A DNA stretch of 64,000 bases, from contig CAJTQT010000005.1 of the NCBI GenBank assembly GCA_910578325.1, positions 1-64,000 on the forward strand. Reading direction: 5' to 3'. Position numbers and translations under genes: made by a program. This document shows positions 18,264-27,209 of this stretch, one piece after another. This stretch comes from an uncultured Christensenella sp. Its GTDB lineage: Bacteria > Bacillota > Clostridia > Christensenellales > CAG-917. The notes beneath the pieces were generated by a model. That model saw only the letters and a list, made by a program, of their open reading frames with translations, had not been told where the DNA came from and ran no database searches. Each line of letters begins with the position of its first letter. Positions within the stretch are counted from its first letter, which is position 1.

Positions 18264-19739
18264 ATGAAAATGCGGAAGCAAAACATTATATTAGCGGTTA
18301 TCGGCGTTGTTCTGCTTTGCTTTTGTCTCGCGGCGTGCAACGAGATTCCGCCCGGCCGTGAAAATACCGACAAAGGCGGCTTATTCGTAACGCTGGACTT
18401 TGACGCGTCCGTCGAAATGCTTCTCGACGAGAACGACGCCGTTCTGAGCGTACAGGGTTCGAATACTCAGGCGCAGATTCTGCTGTTCGACGAAGGCGGA
18501 ATCGTCGGCTCCCAACTCGACGTCGCAATCGACAATATTCTTTCTCTTGCGGCAACATACGGATACTTTGCGGACTGTTCGGCAACGGTAGGTATAACTG
18601 CATTCCGCACAGACGGCGGAAATGAATATGACAGAGTTTCCGCACTGGTACAAAACAGCGCGCAGAAGTATAATCTGACTCTCGACGTTTCGGATAACGA
18701 AAATGTTAATCTCGTTTATAGCGCAGAACTGACATCGCTCCGAGCCGCTAACCCAAAATACAGAGAAGTTTCCCCTTCAAAATATCGGCTTATTAAACGC
18801 GCGGTCGCATCTTCGGACGATATCACTTTCGATACGGCTGTCGATATGCCGACTGCGGATTTGTTCGATTGCGTTCGTAAAGTATGGTCGGACTCAAAAG
18901 CGAAGTACGGTCATTCCTATATCTATCCCGTTATCGACGCGCAACTCAGTTACGACCTCGAATACGGTTATCTTAGAGGCAAAACGTATCTCGACGCAAT
19001 CATTCAAAAATTCAATAACCCCGAAACTCAAAGCGACAAATTCGATTACGCCATTACACAGTTTAAACGTTTCACGTTAGACAGCGTAATCCTGTGTTAC
19101 CTCAAATACGTTATCGACATCGAAAAAGCATTTTTCAAAAACCCTTTCTTGTTCGACGAAACGGCGAAGTCCGTATTTGAAAAACTTGCGCCGTTCACCG
19201 ACGACGGCTACGGACAGTTTGTCAAAAAAGCCTGCGACCTTGACGGCAACGTTGACCGCGAAAATCTCACCTGTTATATGGAGCAAATATATCGAAATTC
19301 CGACGGCGAACAACAAAGAACGCTGCGCGCCGTTTATTCGCAGTCAATCGCGCCGCTCCTCGCCTCTCCCGAAAGTTTTAGCGGCGAAATCGAATATGCA
19401 ATAAAAAGAGCAATTCCCGATACTCGAAACATAATCGACGAAATGATTAAAGATTATCCGTCATTGCAAATTGCACTCGAAACGTTCTACGCAATTTTCC
19501 TCGACGGTTTTACTGCCGATTTGGATAAATTGAACGGCTTAATTTCTCAATTTACAGAAAACCTAACGGGCTATCTCGTTCAAGCAGGGCTTTCCGAGGA
19601 AGAAATCGAATGGATAACCCAGCACGAGCCTGTAGGCACGGTTGAACTGAAAGACGCGCACGCCAAAACGCTTGCCGCACAAAAGCAATATTTCGAAGAT
19701 CTGATTAGTTCATTTAAGAACGAAAACAATAATAAATAA
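18264..19739 (+). CDS. Lipoprotein with RsgI-like extracytoplasmic domain
   Basis: 491 aa from the ATG preceded by GGAGG. A lipoprotein signal ends at LAAC. Directly after it, residues ~40-130 (FVTLDFDASVEMLLDENDAV, then a helix ending AATYGYF) match the pattern of the RsgI middle domain: a 'D-x-N-PSIE'-like beta strand followed by LxxDA-type helices. In RsgI this domain transmits surface signals to an anti-sigma factor. The remaining ~350 residues are mostly helical and unknown. It diverges from the ECF sigma/anti-sigma pair, so it may be its sensor or target. It has no membrane helix besides the lipid anchor. Confidence 0.75.
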   Translation: MKMRKQNIILAVIGVVLLCFCLAACNEIPPGRENTDKGGLFVTLDFDASVEMLLDENDAVLSVQGSNTQAQILLFDEGGIVGSQLDVAIDNILSLAATYGYFADCSATVGITAFRTDGGNEYDRVSALVQNSAQKYNLTLDVSDNENVNLVYSAELTSLRAANPKYREVSPSKYRLIKRAVASSDDITFDTAVDMPTADLFDCVRKVWSDSKAKYGHSYIYPVIDAQLSYDLEYGYLRGKTYLDAIIQKFNNPETQSDKFDYAITQFKRFTLDSVILCYLKYVIDIEKAFFKNPFLFDETAKSVFEKLAPFTDDGYGQFVKKACDLDGNVDRENLTCYMEQIYRNSDGEQQRTLRAVYSQSIAPLLASPESFSGEIEYAIKRAIPDTRNIIDEMIKDYPSLQIALETFYAIFLDGFTADLDKLNGLISQFTENLTGYLVQAGLSEEEIEWITQHEPVGTVELKDAHAKTLAAQKQYFEDLISSFKNENNNK

Positions 19740-19815
19740 AGACTATTTATCAGAAATAAGTGTTTATTGCATTAAAATCCGATTATAAAATATGTTTTAT
19801 GCAATTTAATAAAAG

Positions 19816-19852
19816 AAAGAGCGCGTCCCGACCGGATGCGCTCTTTGCAAAT
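19816..19852 (-). terminator. Terminator after sipL-like gene
   Basis: AAAGAGCGC (19816-19824) pairs with GCGCTCTTT (19838-19846). On the minus strand the stem runs into TTTCTTTTATT. Confidence 0.7.
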
Positions 19853-19861
19853 TTATGTCGT

Positions 19862-21358
19862 TTACGCTATGTTGATGCTTCTGAAATATATGACTCTGTC
19901 GCCCTCTTTAAGCGGGAATTGCAACGTCGGATTCTGCGCCGTGATTTCTTCGGGCATTGCGGTGAGTGCCTTGCAGAGATCGAGAATCTCGTCGCCCTCG
20001 TTTGCGATATAGAGCGAAATTCCGGAGGTGTTCTGCGGTTTTTCTTCACCGACTTCGACCGCCGTGATATACTCCGCCGTAACGTCGCTGTATCCGCAGA
20101 CTTCCACGCCCAGACGCAGGTCGACGTCGATTTCTCTCTCCCGTCTTGCCTTAGCGTTTACGCTCTCGACGGTACAGCAGACTTTGACAGTGCGTGAAAA
20201 CGGCTGCTGACTTGCAATGGACAGCGAGAAAGGAATTTCCGTACGTATCGAGTTATAACCGTTTTCGTCGGTATAAATAATATCGGTATTGACAATGCCC
20301 TCTACGACAAGTTTGCCGTCCTCGTCCACAAAGGATTTAGACGTATAACATCTGGCGTACGGAGTGGCGTTGATTTCGAGCACAGGCGCGCGGTTGTCGC
20401 CCAGAACCGCCGTTCCCGTTACGCTTTCCGTAAAGAATCCGCAGCCGTCAAAGCATACGTAATCCGCGCTTTCTCTAGTGATTTCCACTTCGTTTGCGAG
20501 CGTAAATATATCTTCAACGACTTCCACCTGCGAGCATCTGTACGCCTGTATTCTGAACTGAACTTCACCCTCGACCTTTATGACGTTATCGTCCGTTACG
20601 CCCTGTAATATGATTTTGGAGGATTTGACGTTTGCCTGAACAGAAATGCTGTCGCCTTCCTGAACGCCGTCGAGATTGAGTTCCTCTTCAAGTTGCAGGG
20701 TGAATTCCCTTTGCTTGATATCTCCGCCTTCAACATACGTTACAACCGCGTACACGTTTGCCGCGGCGAGAACTCCGCCGTCGATTGCCTCCGCGCGCTT
20801 TACGGAGCAGTTGGTGTTCAGCCCCAGCACCGCGCTTATTTCACCGCCGACTTCCTGCTCGTCCTCGAACGGCGCGACCGTCGTCTTAGACGCGATAAAG
20901 GACGGCAGATATATCTGTCTCATTGTTTTATAGCACTGATCCGCGTCTGTAAGCGCTTCTATTTCTTCGCGTCTCTGACCGCACACCGTAACTTCGAGCA
21001 CTGCGGAAAGCATAAGCGCATCTGTCGCCTGAACGTCGGACTCTACGACTTTTATCGTACAGGTAACGTTGTCGTCGGCGATAAACTCTCCGTCGACGCG
21101 GACGGTGAAATCCGCATTGTAATCGACGCCGCGCGGCGTCCCCTCTTTATCGAGATAAGTCAGGCGGAAATTCGTTCTGCCTCCTATCTGCGCGTATCCG
21201 TCGTATACGTCCTGCGAATTGCACTTCGCTTCGACCGCAAGGGACAGGACTTTGGCAATGTTTTGCATATCGATATTCGGCGGCGAGAATTCAACCACCC
21301 TTTCCACCGACGGCGCGACATAAAATTTGCTTACACTCAGTTTATCAAAATCGAACAT
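19862..21358 (-). CDS. sipL: SPOCS-domain spore morphogenetic protein, SipL-like
   Basis: 498 aa. Repeated ~120-residue SPOCS (DUF3794-type) domains occupy most of the chain, recognisable by recurring segments such as VKVCCTVESVNAKARREREI and LEVTVCGQRREEIEALTD. The last ~50 residues form a LysM-like domain (ISLYIANEGDEILDLCKAL to LKEGDRVIYF). This is the layout of SipL, which tethers SpoIVA and the coat to the forespore in Clostridioides. The start at 21358 is preceded by GGAGGAG at optimal spacing; four codons upstream lies another ATG. Expression is expected in the mother cell. Confidence 0.85.
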   Translation of the reverse strand: MFDFDKLSVSKFYVAPSVERVVEFSPPNIDMQNIAKVLSLAVEAKCNSQDVYDGYAQIGGRTNFRLTYLDKEGTPRGVDYNADFTVRVDGEFIADDNVTCTIKVVESDVQATDALMLSAVLEVTVCGQRREEIEALTDADQCYKTMRQIYLPSFIASKTTVAPFEDEQEVGGEISAVLGLNTNCSVKRAEAIDGGVLAAANVYAVVTYVEGGDIKQREFTLQLEEELNLDGVQEGDSISVQANVKSSKIILQGVTDDNVIKVEGEVQFRIQAYRCSQVEVVEDIFTLANEVEITRESADYVCFDGCGFFTESVTGTAVLGDNRAPVLEINATPYARCYTSKSFVDEDGKLVVEGIVNTDIIYTDENGYNSIRTEIPFSLSIASQQPFSRTVKVCCTVESVNAKARREREIDVDLRLGVEVCGYSDVTAEYITAVEVGEEKPQNTSGISLYIANEGDEILDLCKALTAMPEEITAQNPTLQFPLKEGDRVIYFRSINIA

Positions 21359-21471
21359 AGACTCCTCCATTTCGCTTAAAACCTATGCCGCGAACGTTTT
21401 GATTATGACAACTCTTTTAGCAAAGACGCTCTCAATGAATAAATTCTTTAAGGAATGTCAACAATCTCCCT

Positions 21472-21714
21472 ATGAGAGAAATAGGACAAAACCTCGATAA
21501 CGCCAAAGAAAAGGTAAAAAGACTGCTCAACATTCCCGTACTCATAAAGATCAACGGCGGACGCGGCAAAAGTTCGTTCTGCAAAGGTGAGATAACCGCA
21601 GTTTTCCCCGCGGTCTTCTCCGTCAAACTCGACACGGGCGAACTCAAAACCTTTTCCTACGCCGACGTTCATACCCGCGGCGTACTCTTTCTCAATCCCG
21701 ACGCACAAACCTAA
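21472..21714 (+). CDS. veg: Veg family protein
   Basis: 80 aa, the size of Bacillus Veg. The family core is clear: GGRGKSSFCKGEITAVFPAVF and a TFSYADVHTRGV segment, an SH3-like beta barrel. Veg is a small, highly expressed cytoplasmic protein linked to biofilm and spore outgrowth. In Bacillus veg lies near ksgA and sporulation genes; here it diverges from sipL. A strong terminator follows. Confidence 0.9.
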   Translation: MREIGQNLDNAKEKVKRLLNIPVLIKINGGRGKSSFCKGEITAVFPAVFSVKLDTGELKTFSYADVHTRGVLFLNPDAQT

Positions 21715-21763
21715 TTATCGGTTCAACTTCGCTGTCTGCGAAAGTTATAACCTTTTAATTATA

Positions 21764-21786
21764 CGCCGCATAGCGCGGCGTTTTTT
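21764..21786 (+). terminator. Terminator after veg
   Basis: CGCCGC (21764-21769) pairs with GCGGCG (21775-21780), followed by six T residues. Confidence 0.9.
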
Positions 21787-21827
21787 ATTCGGCAGTCCTT
21801 AATGTATTCGCCCGACGCATTTTTGCA

Positions 21828-21856
21828 TTTACAAAACAGGAAACCTTTGCTATTAT
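21828..21856 (+). promoter_or_regulatory. Promoter of the 1024-aa lipoprotein
   Basis: TTTACA (21828-21833), 17 bases, TATTAT (21851-21856). The start codon lies 80 bases further on. Confidence 0.5.
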
Positions 21857-21935
21857 AATGACTAATATAAAATAATATTTTTAGACTTACTTATACTATC
21901 AACGTATCCGAAAGTTTGCCTTGCAAGGAGTAAAA

Positions 21936-24900
21936 ATGAAAAATAAAAAAGCAATACTTATATTTCTTACGGTTGCGCTCATAATCTGCGTCGCAATAAC
22001 GGCAACTGCGTGCAATCCCGAGGAACCATCCCCGACTCTCTATACGCTTACGTTCATTGCCGACGGCGCGCCTCTGACAGCGATAACCGCCGAAGCGGGC
22101 AAACCAGTAGTCCCCCCGAACGCGCCGAGCGTGGAAGGCAAAGTTCTCAAAGGTTGGTTCTACAACGCCGAAGGCGACGGAAATGCGGTCGCATTGCCGA
22201 CCTTTATGCCCGCGCAAAATCTGACATACTATGCGGTTTACGAAGCCGACCGGACCGAACCTAAGCCCGTGCCCAACGACACTTTCACCGAAAAAGGCGG
22301 AGATAAAAAACTGTATGTGTTCGGCGACGAAGCGGTATTCGAATTCGACGGCAAAGAGATCCGCGCCGAACTCTCCCCCGATGGCGAATTTGTAGATTTT
22401 ACAGTAAAAAACGCAGGCAGCGACACTCAGACCGCATACTGCGTTACGCTCGATTACGACGAAAAAACTTACTCAGTTTACCGCTACGGCGCAGACCCGA
22501 ACTCTTACGTTTTATATTTCCCGATTGACAATACGTTCAATTTCGAGCGCAGTCTTTATTTCAGAACCTCCACCGAGTTTGAAGTGATGAGCCCCACGTT
22601 CGGCTCCTACACAACGGGCACTTACGGTCCGTACGGCACTTCGCCAAACGAATTTACGCTTACGATTGAAAAGAATTATCCGTACAATCCGTTTGAGGTT
22701 GAACGCATAAAAACCACAAAAGTTCTGAGAGCGGACTCGGACAACGCCTCCGAGACGCTGATTTACAACGCGTTTCTGACATACGAAAAATTGATAGCGG
22801 GCGAATTTCTTATCTTCGACACCGCGGACAAAAAGTCGCATCTGACGCTCGACGGCTATGGTTACGGAACGTACACGGATGAAAACGGAAAAGTGTACGA
22901 CGGCGTTGTTGAACAGACTCACAACGAAGTTTTCGTCAACGACGTGTTTATCAATTTCAGACACGAGGAACTGACAGAAGACGTACTTTTTGTACTCATT
23001 CACGGCAGTTTAAACAACGCTTTTGCAAAAATAGGCAGAGAAATCGGTATTTATCGCATATGGGATATCGCGGCTCAGACCGCGGGTTCATACTATCTGT
23101 TGCTCGACGGATTCGGCGGCGCAACTATCTATTTCGGAGCGTCGGAAGAGTATAAACCCGAAACCGTCGCGGCGGAAGGCTCTTATGCACTGCTCGATAG
23201 CGGAGAGGTTGAATACACCGTGAAAACGGTTGTGGACGAAATAGTTCTGCCTGAAAAATTCAGAGAAACTTTTAAATTCAAATTCACGACTTACGGATCG
23301 GGACTTTACGAAACTAAGGCGTTTGTCACTTTCGACGAAAACCTGTTTAAGCAGTATGTAGACGAAAGCGGCACCGCTACGCTCACACTCGACGGTTACG
23401 GCAATGCGGTGTACAGCGGAAACGGAGTCACGCTTAACGGTTCTATGCTGGTTTCCGACGGACTTGTTCTGGTGACGGATAAAAACGGCGCGCAAGGACT
23501 GTTTGTCGTATTCGACGGCGACGGAACGGAAAAAGGCACGTTTAAACAAATCGGTCTCGAACGCGGAAATTATCTGCTGTACTCTTACGTCAACGGATTC
23601 GATTCGCCGCGCATTCTCTTCCTCGACGGAGAAGGCAACGCTCAACTCTTTAAATACGACGAGAACGAAATCATAACCGAACTCGCAAAGGGAACTTACT
23701 CGTTTACGGAAACGGAAGGTAACTATACGTTGACTTTCGGCGACGAAACGTTTATCGCCGCGTTCCGTCAAATCAATTTCGGAAGCCTGTACTATCCGGA
23801 CTGGCGTTACGTGTACATTATGTATGACGAAAATCTTGCGGGGACGCTTGTCAACGCCGACCGCACCGAAACGCTCGTACTCGACGGATTCGGACTGAAT
23901 GCCGTTTATACCGACAGCACAGGAAAAGTTTACAAAGGCAACTTTGCAAAAGAATGGGATATCATCACTCTGCTCTCTTCCGATAAGGACGGCAACTATG
24001 CAATATATACGTTTACGATAAGCGGAAACACGTTTGCGGTGGCAGGCGATAACGCGGGCGTTTATTACGAGTTCAGTCTGGCAAACAATCTCTCGAGCAC
24101 CGACACTAAACTGCTGCTGGACGGAAGCGGAAAAGCAAGGCTTTCGGTTTACGAGTCGGAGACAGCAAATTACGTCTATACGGACGGCGCGTACACGTTT
24201 GACGCGTCTTCCAACGAATTCACGCTGACGCTTTCAGACAGCGAACCATTCAAATTCAAACTGGTCAAACGCGGCAACGCGGTTTGCTTCGTGCGTTATG
24301 ACGAAAACTGGAAAGGCACTTTTTCAGACGCAAAGGGCAAAACTCTTGTTCTCGACGGTTACGGCAATGCGGAATACGATTATGAAAACGTACCCTGTCT
24401 GCTTATGGGCAGCAATCTAGACGTGGTCACGCTGACGGTATTCAAGGATATATATACTTTCGTTCTCGACAGAACGAATATGAAATTCTCCGCAACAAAT
24501 TCTCCCTGCGGATATTATTACCCCTACTCCGACGGAGTTATCAGCGGCTACACCCGCCTGTTCCTGGGCGCGAACGGCACAGCGGAGATTTCCGAATACG
24601 ACAAAGCGACCAACTCATTCCTGCAAACCGCTGCGGGAGAATATTCTCAAACAGTAAACGGCATTTATGAATTTGTTCAAAGCGGCGGAGAGCAGAAATT
24701 CAGTTTCAAACTCGACAGTATAAACGGCAACAGCATTTATTCGAAGCATATAGGCAACGAAGGCGTTTACACCTCTAAGCAAACCGTAAACGGAATCGAA
24801 AGAACATTTGAACTCACTCTCGACGGCTACGGCAATGCGGAATACTTCTTCATCGACAGCAAATACGAAGAGGAACACCGCTACACGGGATACTACTCCG

Positions 24901-25010
24901 TACTCGAAGACGGAAAAATCAAATTCGGAGCGGTAAATTATGATTACGGCTATGAATACGCTACGTTGGTTTTCGAATTAAATGAAAACGAATTCACGAT
25001 TGTCGCTTAA
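21936..25010 (+). CDS. Giant lipoprotein with LDGYGNA repeats
   Basis: 1024 aa; AAGGAG precedes the ATG at 21936. The signal peptide ends in TATAC (lipid-modified Cys). An InlB-type module follows (TFIADGAPLTAITA to YYAVYEAD). Most of the chain is then built from about ten imperfect repeats of ~90 residues. Each has a core like LVLDGYGNAEY or LTLDGYGYGTY, followed by a beta segment and a region like GTYSFTETEGNYTLTF. This predicts a long beta-rich surface fibre or polymer-binding protein. I do not know a named family for the whole protein. It is transcribed alone between promoter and terminator. Confidence 0.88.
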   Translation: MKNKKAILIFLTVALIICVAITATACNPEEPSPTLYTLTFIADGAPLTAITAEAGKPVVPPNAPSVEGKVLKGWFYNAEGDGNAVALPTFMPAQNLTYYAVYEADRTEPKPVPNDTFTEKGGDKKLYVFGDEAVFEFDGKEIRAELSPDGEFVDFTVKNAGSDTQTAYCVTLDYDEKTYSVYRYGADPNSYVLYFPIDNTFNFERSLYFRTSTEFEVMSPTFGSYTTGTYGPYGTSPNEFTLTIEKNYPYNPFEVERIKTTKVLRADSDNASETLIYNAFLTYEKLIAGEFLIFDTADKKSHLTLDGYGYGTYTDENGKVYDGVVEQTHNEVFVNDVFINFRHEELTEDVLFVLIHGSLNNAFAKIGREIGIYRIWDIAAQTAGSYYLLLDGFGGATIYFGASEEYKPETVAAEGSYALLDSGEVEYTVKTVVDEIVLPEKFRETFKFKFTTYGSGLYETKAFVTFDENLFKQYVDESGTATLTLDGYGNAVYSGNGVTLNGSMLVSDGLVLVTDKNGAQGLFVVFDGDGTEKGTFKQIGLERGNYLLYSYVNGFDSPRILFLDGEGNAQLFKYDENEIITELAKGTYSFTETEGNYTLTFGDETFIAAFRQINFGSLYYPDWRYVYIMYDENLAGTLVNADRTETLVLDGFGLNAVYTDSTGKVYKGNFAKEWDIITLLSSDKDGNYAIYTFTISGNTFAVAGDNAGVYYEFSLANNLSSTDTKLLLDGSGKARLSVYESETANYVYTDGAYTFDASSNEFTLTLSDSEPFKFKLVKRGNAVCFVRYDENWKGTFSDAKGKTLVLDGYGNAEYDYENVPCLLMGSNLDVVTLTVFKDIYTFVLDRTNMKFSATNSPCGYYYPYSDGVISGYTRLFLGANGTAEISEYDKATNSFLQTAAGEYSQTVNGIYEFVQSGGEQKFSFKLDSINGNSIYSKHIGNEGVYTSKQTVNGIERTFELTLDGYGNAEYFFIDSKYEEEHRYTGYYSVLEDGKIKFGAVNYDYGYEYATLVFELNENEFTIVA

Positions 25011-25031
25011 TCCTCAAATCTTAATCAATTT

Positions 25032-25061
25032 AAAGCCGCCCGAAAATTTCGGGCGGCTTTT
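25032..25061 (+). terminator. Terminator after the 1024-aa lipoprotein
   Basis: AAAGCCGCCCGAAA pairs with TTTCGGGCGGCTTT, ending in T residues. Confidence 0.9.
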
Positions 25062-25175
25062 CCGTTTGTAATCCTTATTCATTAAAAACAGTTATCTAAT
25101 TAATATCCGTTAATATCGTTTAACCGAGAATACACCGTATAGCGATATCCTATCCGCGCACGGCGGCACTGCCGC

Positions 25176-27071
25176 TTATTCTTCCGCGCCGTTCTCATCT
25201 CCGTCGGCGAGCGCAGACTTCTTCTTTTTCTTCACCGCTACCGTTACGGCAACTCCGATTACCGCCGCCGCAACAGTCAATCCTATCAGCAGCATAGCAA
25301 GGTCAAGCGGACGTGCAATAAACGGTCTAACATCCGCGATAAACACATAAGTGGTATTCAACATCGGATGGTCGCCGTACTGCGCGCTTATTCTCTGCTT
25401 GCCCCATTTTTTCGGAGTATAGGCAAAAGTCTCGCCCTCGCCGCAAAATACTCCGTCAACGTACCACTTTATCGGCACGGATTTGTCCACGTATTTCATT
25501 CCCGTAAGCGCAAACACCGTAGTCTCGGTCGTATACAGAATCCCTCTGCTCGGCGCGGTTTCCACGCTTTCGTCGGCATTGGCCGCATAAGTCACGCGCA
25601 CTTCTCCTACAAGGTACGGCGCGTACTCGATTTTGACTTTCTGTACCGCCTCGAACACTTCGTCTCCGTATTCGAGAATGGCAACAATGGAATACTCTCC
25701 GAAAACTTTCGGCGTATATGCAAGTTTGAGTCCTCTGCCCAAATCCGTAGTTTCCACGGTTTCGCCGCCGTCCGAATCCTCCGTTGTTTTGCGGATAATC
25801 CATTTCACCGTCGCGTCGATATCGGGATCCGTCTGTCCGTAAGGACTCAGTTTCGCGGTAAAATTGACAGGCTTTACAGAGGTCGCGTGCATAAGAATCG
25901 TCTTTGCGTAATCCCCGCTGCCGAGAGTGCCGTCGTGAACGATTTCTATGCCGCTCGGCGGATAATAATCGAATTTGGTATTTTCAAAATCCTGCGTCAG
26001 CAAAGTTTTAAAATCAAGACACTTTATTTGGTAAACTTTGTCGTTCAATCCCTTATGCGAAACCGTTCTTGCATCCAGATTCCGCATATAATTCGCAATC
26101 TGTCTTCCTCGCGGCGCAGACTTGCCTTCCGCTTCGTACCTAAGTTTCAGCAACGCTCCCGCAAACGCCGCAATAGGTGAAGCAAGCGAAGCACCGTCCA
26201 TAAAATGATACTTTGCGCCCTCCGTCATATATGCGGTATATACATCGTCACCGGGAGCGGCGATATCGTATACGTCGCCGTAGTTGGAAACGATTTTATC
26301 ATTCTTATCCAACGACATAACAGAATAAATTCCCGCCATTCCCGCAGGATAAAACACATTTGCCGCATTAGCGGAATCCTTGCCTTCGTTTCCTGCCGCC
26401 GCAACTATAAACGAATCGTCGATAGCGTTATAGATCGCGCCGGGCAAGGGATTATCGTCTCCTTCGCCCGCCCATATTCCGCCTTTATCCGAGTACAGTC
26501 TTCCAAAGGACATATTTATCACGTCCGCGCCTATTTCGTCCGATTTTTTCAAACCTCGCGCAACGAAATCGATATTTATGGTTTCCGTCTGCGCGCCGGT
26601 CTGAGAGTTTCTTCCGTTGGCCTTTATGGGATATATTTTAACGACGTCCTGCAAACCGAGTTCTTTTATAAACATTGCGATAACCCCCGCAATGGAGTTG
26701 CCGTGCTTTTTTTCAGTCAAGTCGCCGAGTTCTCCCGCCGAGACTTCTTTCCCCGTCTGCGCGTTGTATCCGACCGCCTTTCCGTCCTTATCCGTGTAAA
26801 GCACGCCGTCGAAAATCTCGTGCGAAGCGTCGATGCCCGTATCGATGACCGCTATTATCTTTTGGGAAAGCGCGCTCTTATCCCATTGCGCGACCGCGGT
26901 TTTGGCATATCCGAAATCCAGAGTTTCGTAATACCATAAATTTTCGAACTCAACGTCTCCGTATTCCGCGGCGAGCGTCACCGCACAGGAAAACGGACAG
27001 GCAACCAACACCGCTATCATAACGGCGAGCAAGCAAAACAGCAATGATTTTTTTCGAATAACGTCCTTCAT
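25176..27071 (-). CDS. S8 family subtilisin-like serine protease, membrane-anchored
   Basis: 631 aa from the ATG at 27071 (AAGGAT upstream); a further in-frame ATG at 27110 is less likely. The N-terminus is a signal or anchor. The catalytic triad is Asp77 (AVIDTGID), His123 (KKHGNSIAG) and Ser295 (DGASLASP), with the oxyanion Asn228 (AAAGNEG). After the protease domain (about 40-350) come Ig-like beta domains. A C-terminal membrane helix (LAMLLIGLTVAAAVIGVAV) and a lysine-rich then acidic tail follow. The enzyme should face outward, anchored by the C-terminus, and may process the many surface lipoproteins encoded nearby. Confidence 0.92.
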   Translation of the reverse strand: MKDVIRKKSLLFCLLAVMIAVLVACPFSCAVTLAAEYGDVEFENLWYYETLDFGYAKTAVAQWDKSALSQKIIAVIDTGIDASHEIFDGVLYTDKDGKAVGYNAQTGKEVSAGELGDLTEKKHGNSIAGVIAMFIKELGLQDVVKIYPIKANGRNSQTGAQTETINIDFVARGLKKSDEIGADVINMSFGRLYSDKGGIWAGEGDDNPLPGAIYNAIDDSFIVAAAGNEGKDSANAANVFYPAGMAGIYSVMSLDKNDKIVSNYGDVYDIAAPGDDVYTAYMTEGAKYHFMDGASLASPIAAFAGALLKLRYEAEGKSAPRGRQIANYMRNLDARTVSHKGLNDKVYQIKCLDFKTLLTQDFENTKFDYYPPSGIEIVHDGTLGSGDYAKTILMHATSVKPVNFTAKLSPYGQTDPDIDATVKWIIRKTTEDSDGGETVETTDLGRGLKLAYTPKVFGEYSIVAILEYGDEVFEAVQKVKIEYAPYLVGEVRVTYAANADESVETAPSRGILYTTETTVFALTGMKYVDKSVPIKWYVDGVFCGEGETFAYTPKKWGKQRISAQYGDHPMLNTTYVFIADVRPFIARPLDLAMLLIGLTVAAAVIGVAVTVAVKKKKKSALADGDENGAEE

Positions 27072-27209
27072 CCGACTTATCCTTTTAAATCTTAAAATTT
27101 TCAGAGGCACGTAACCTCACTCTGTAAAATTTCGCATATTAGTACGCCAGAATTAAACAATAACAACCGTTTACGGCGTTTAGATATATCTACTGTGTAT
27201 TTAAACCGC

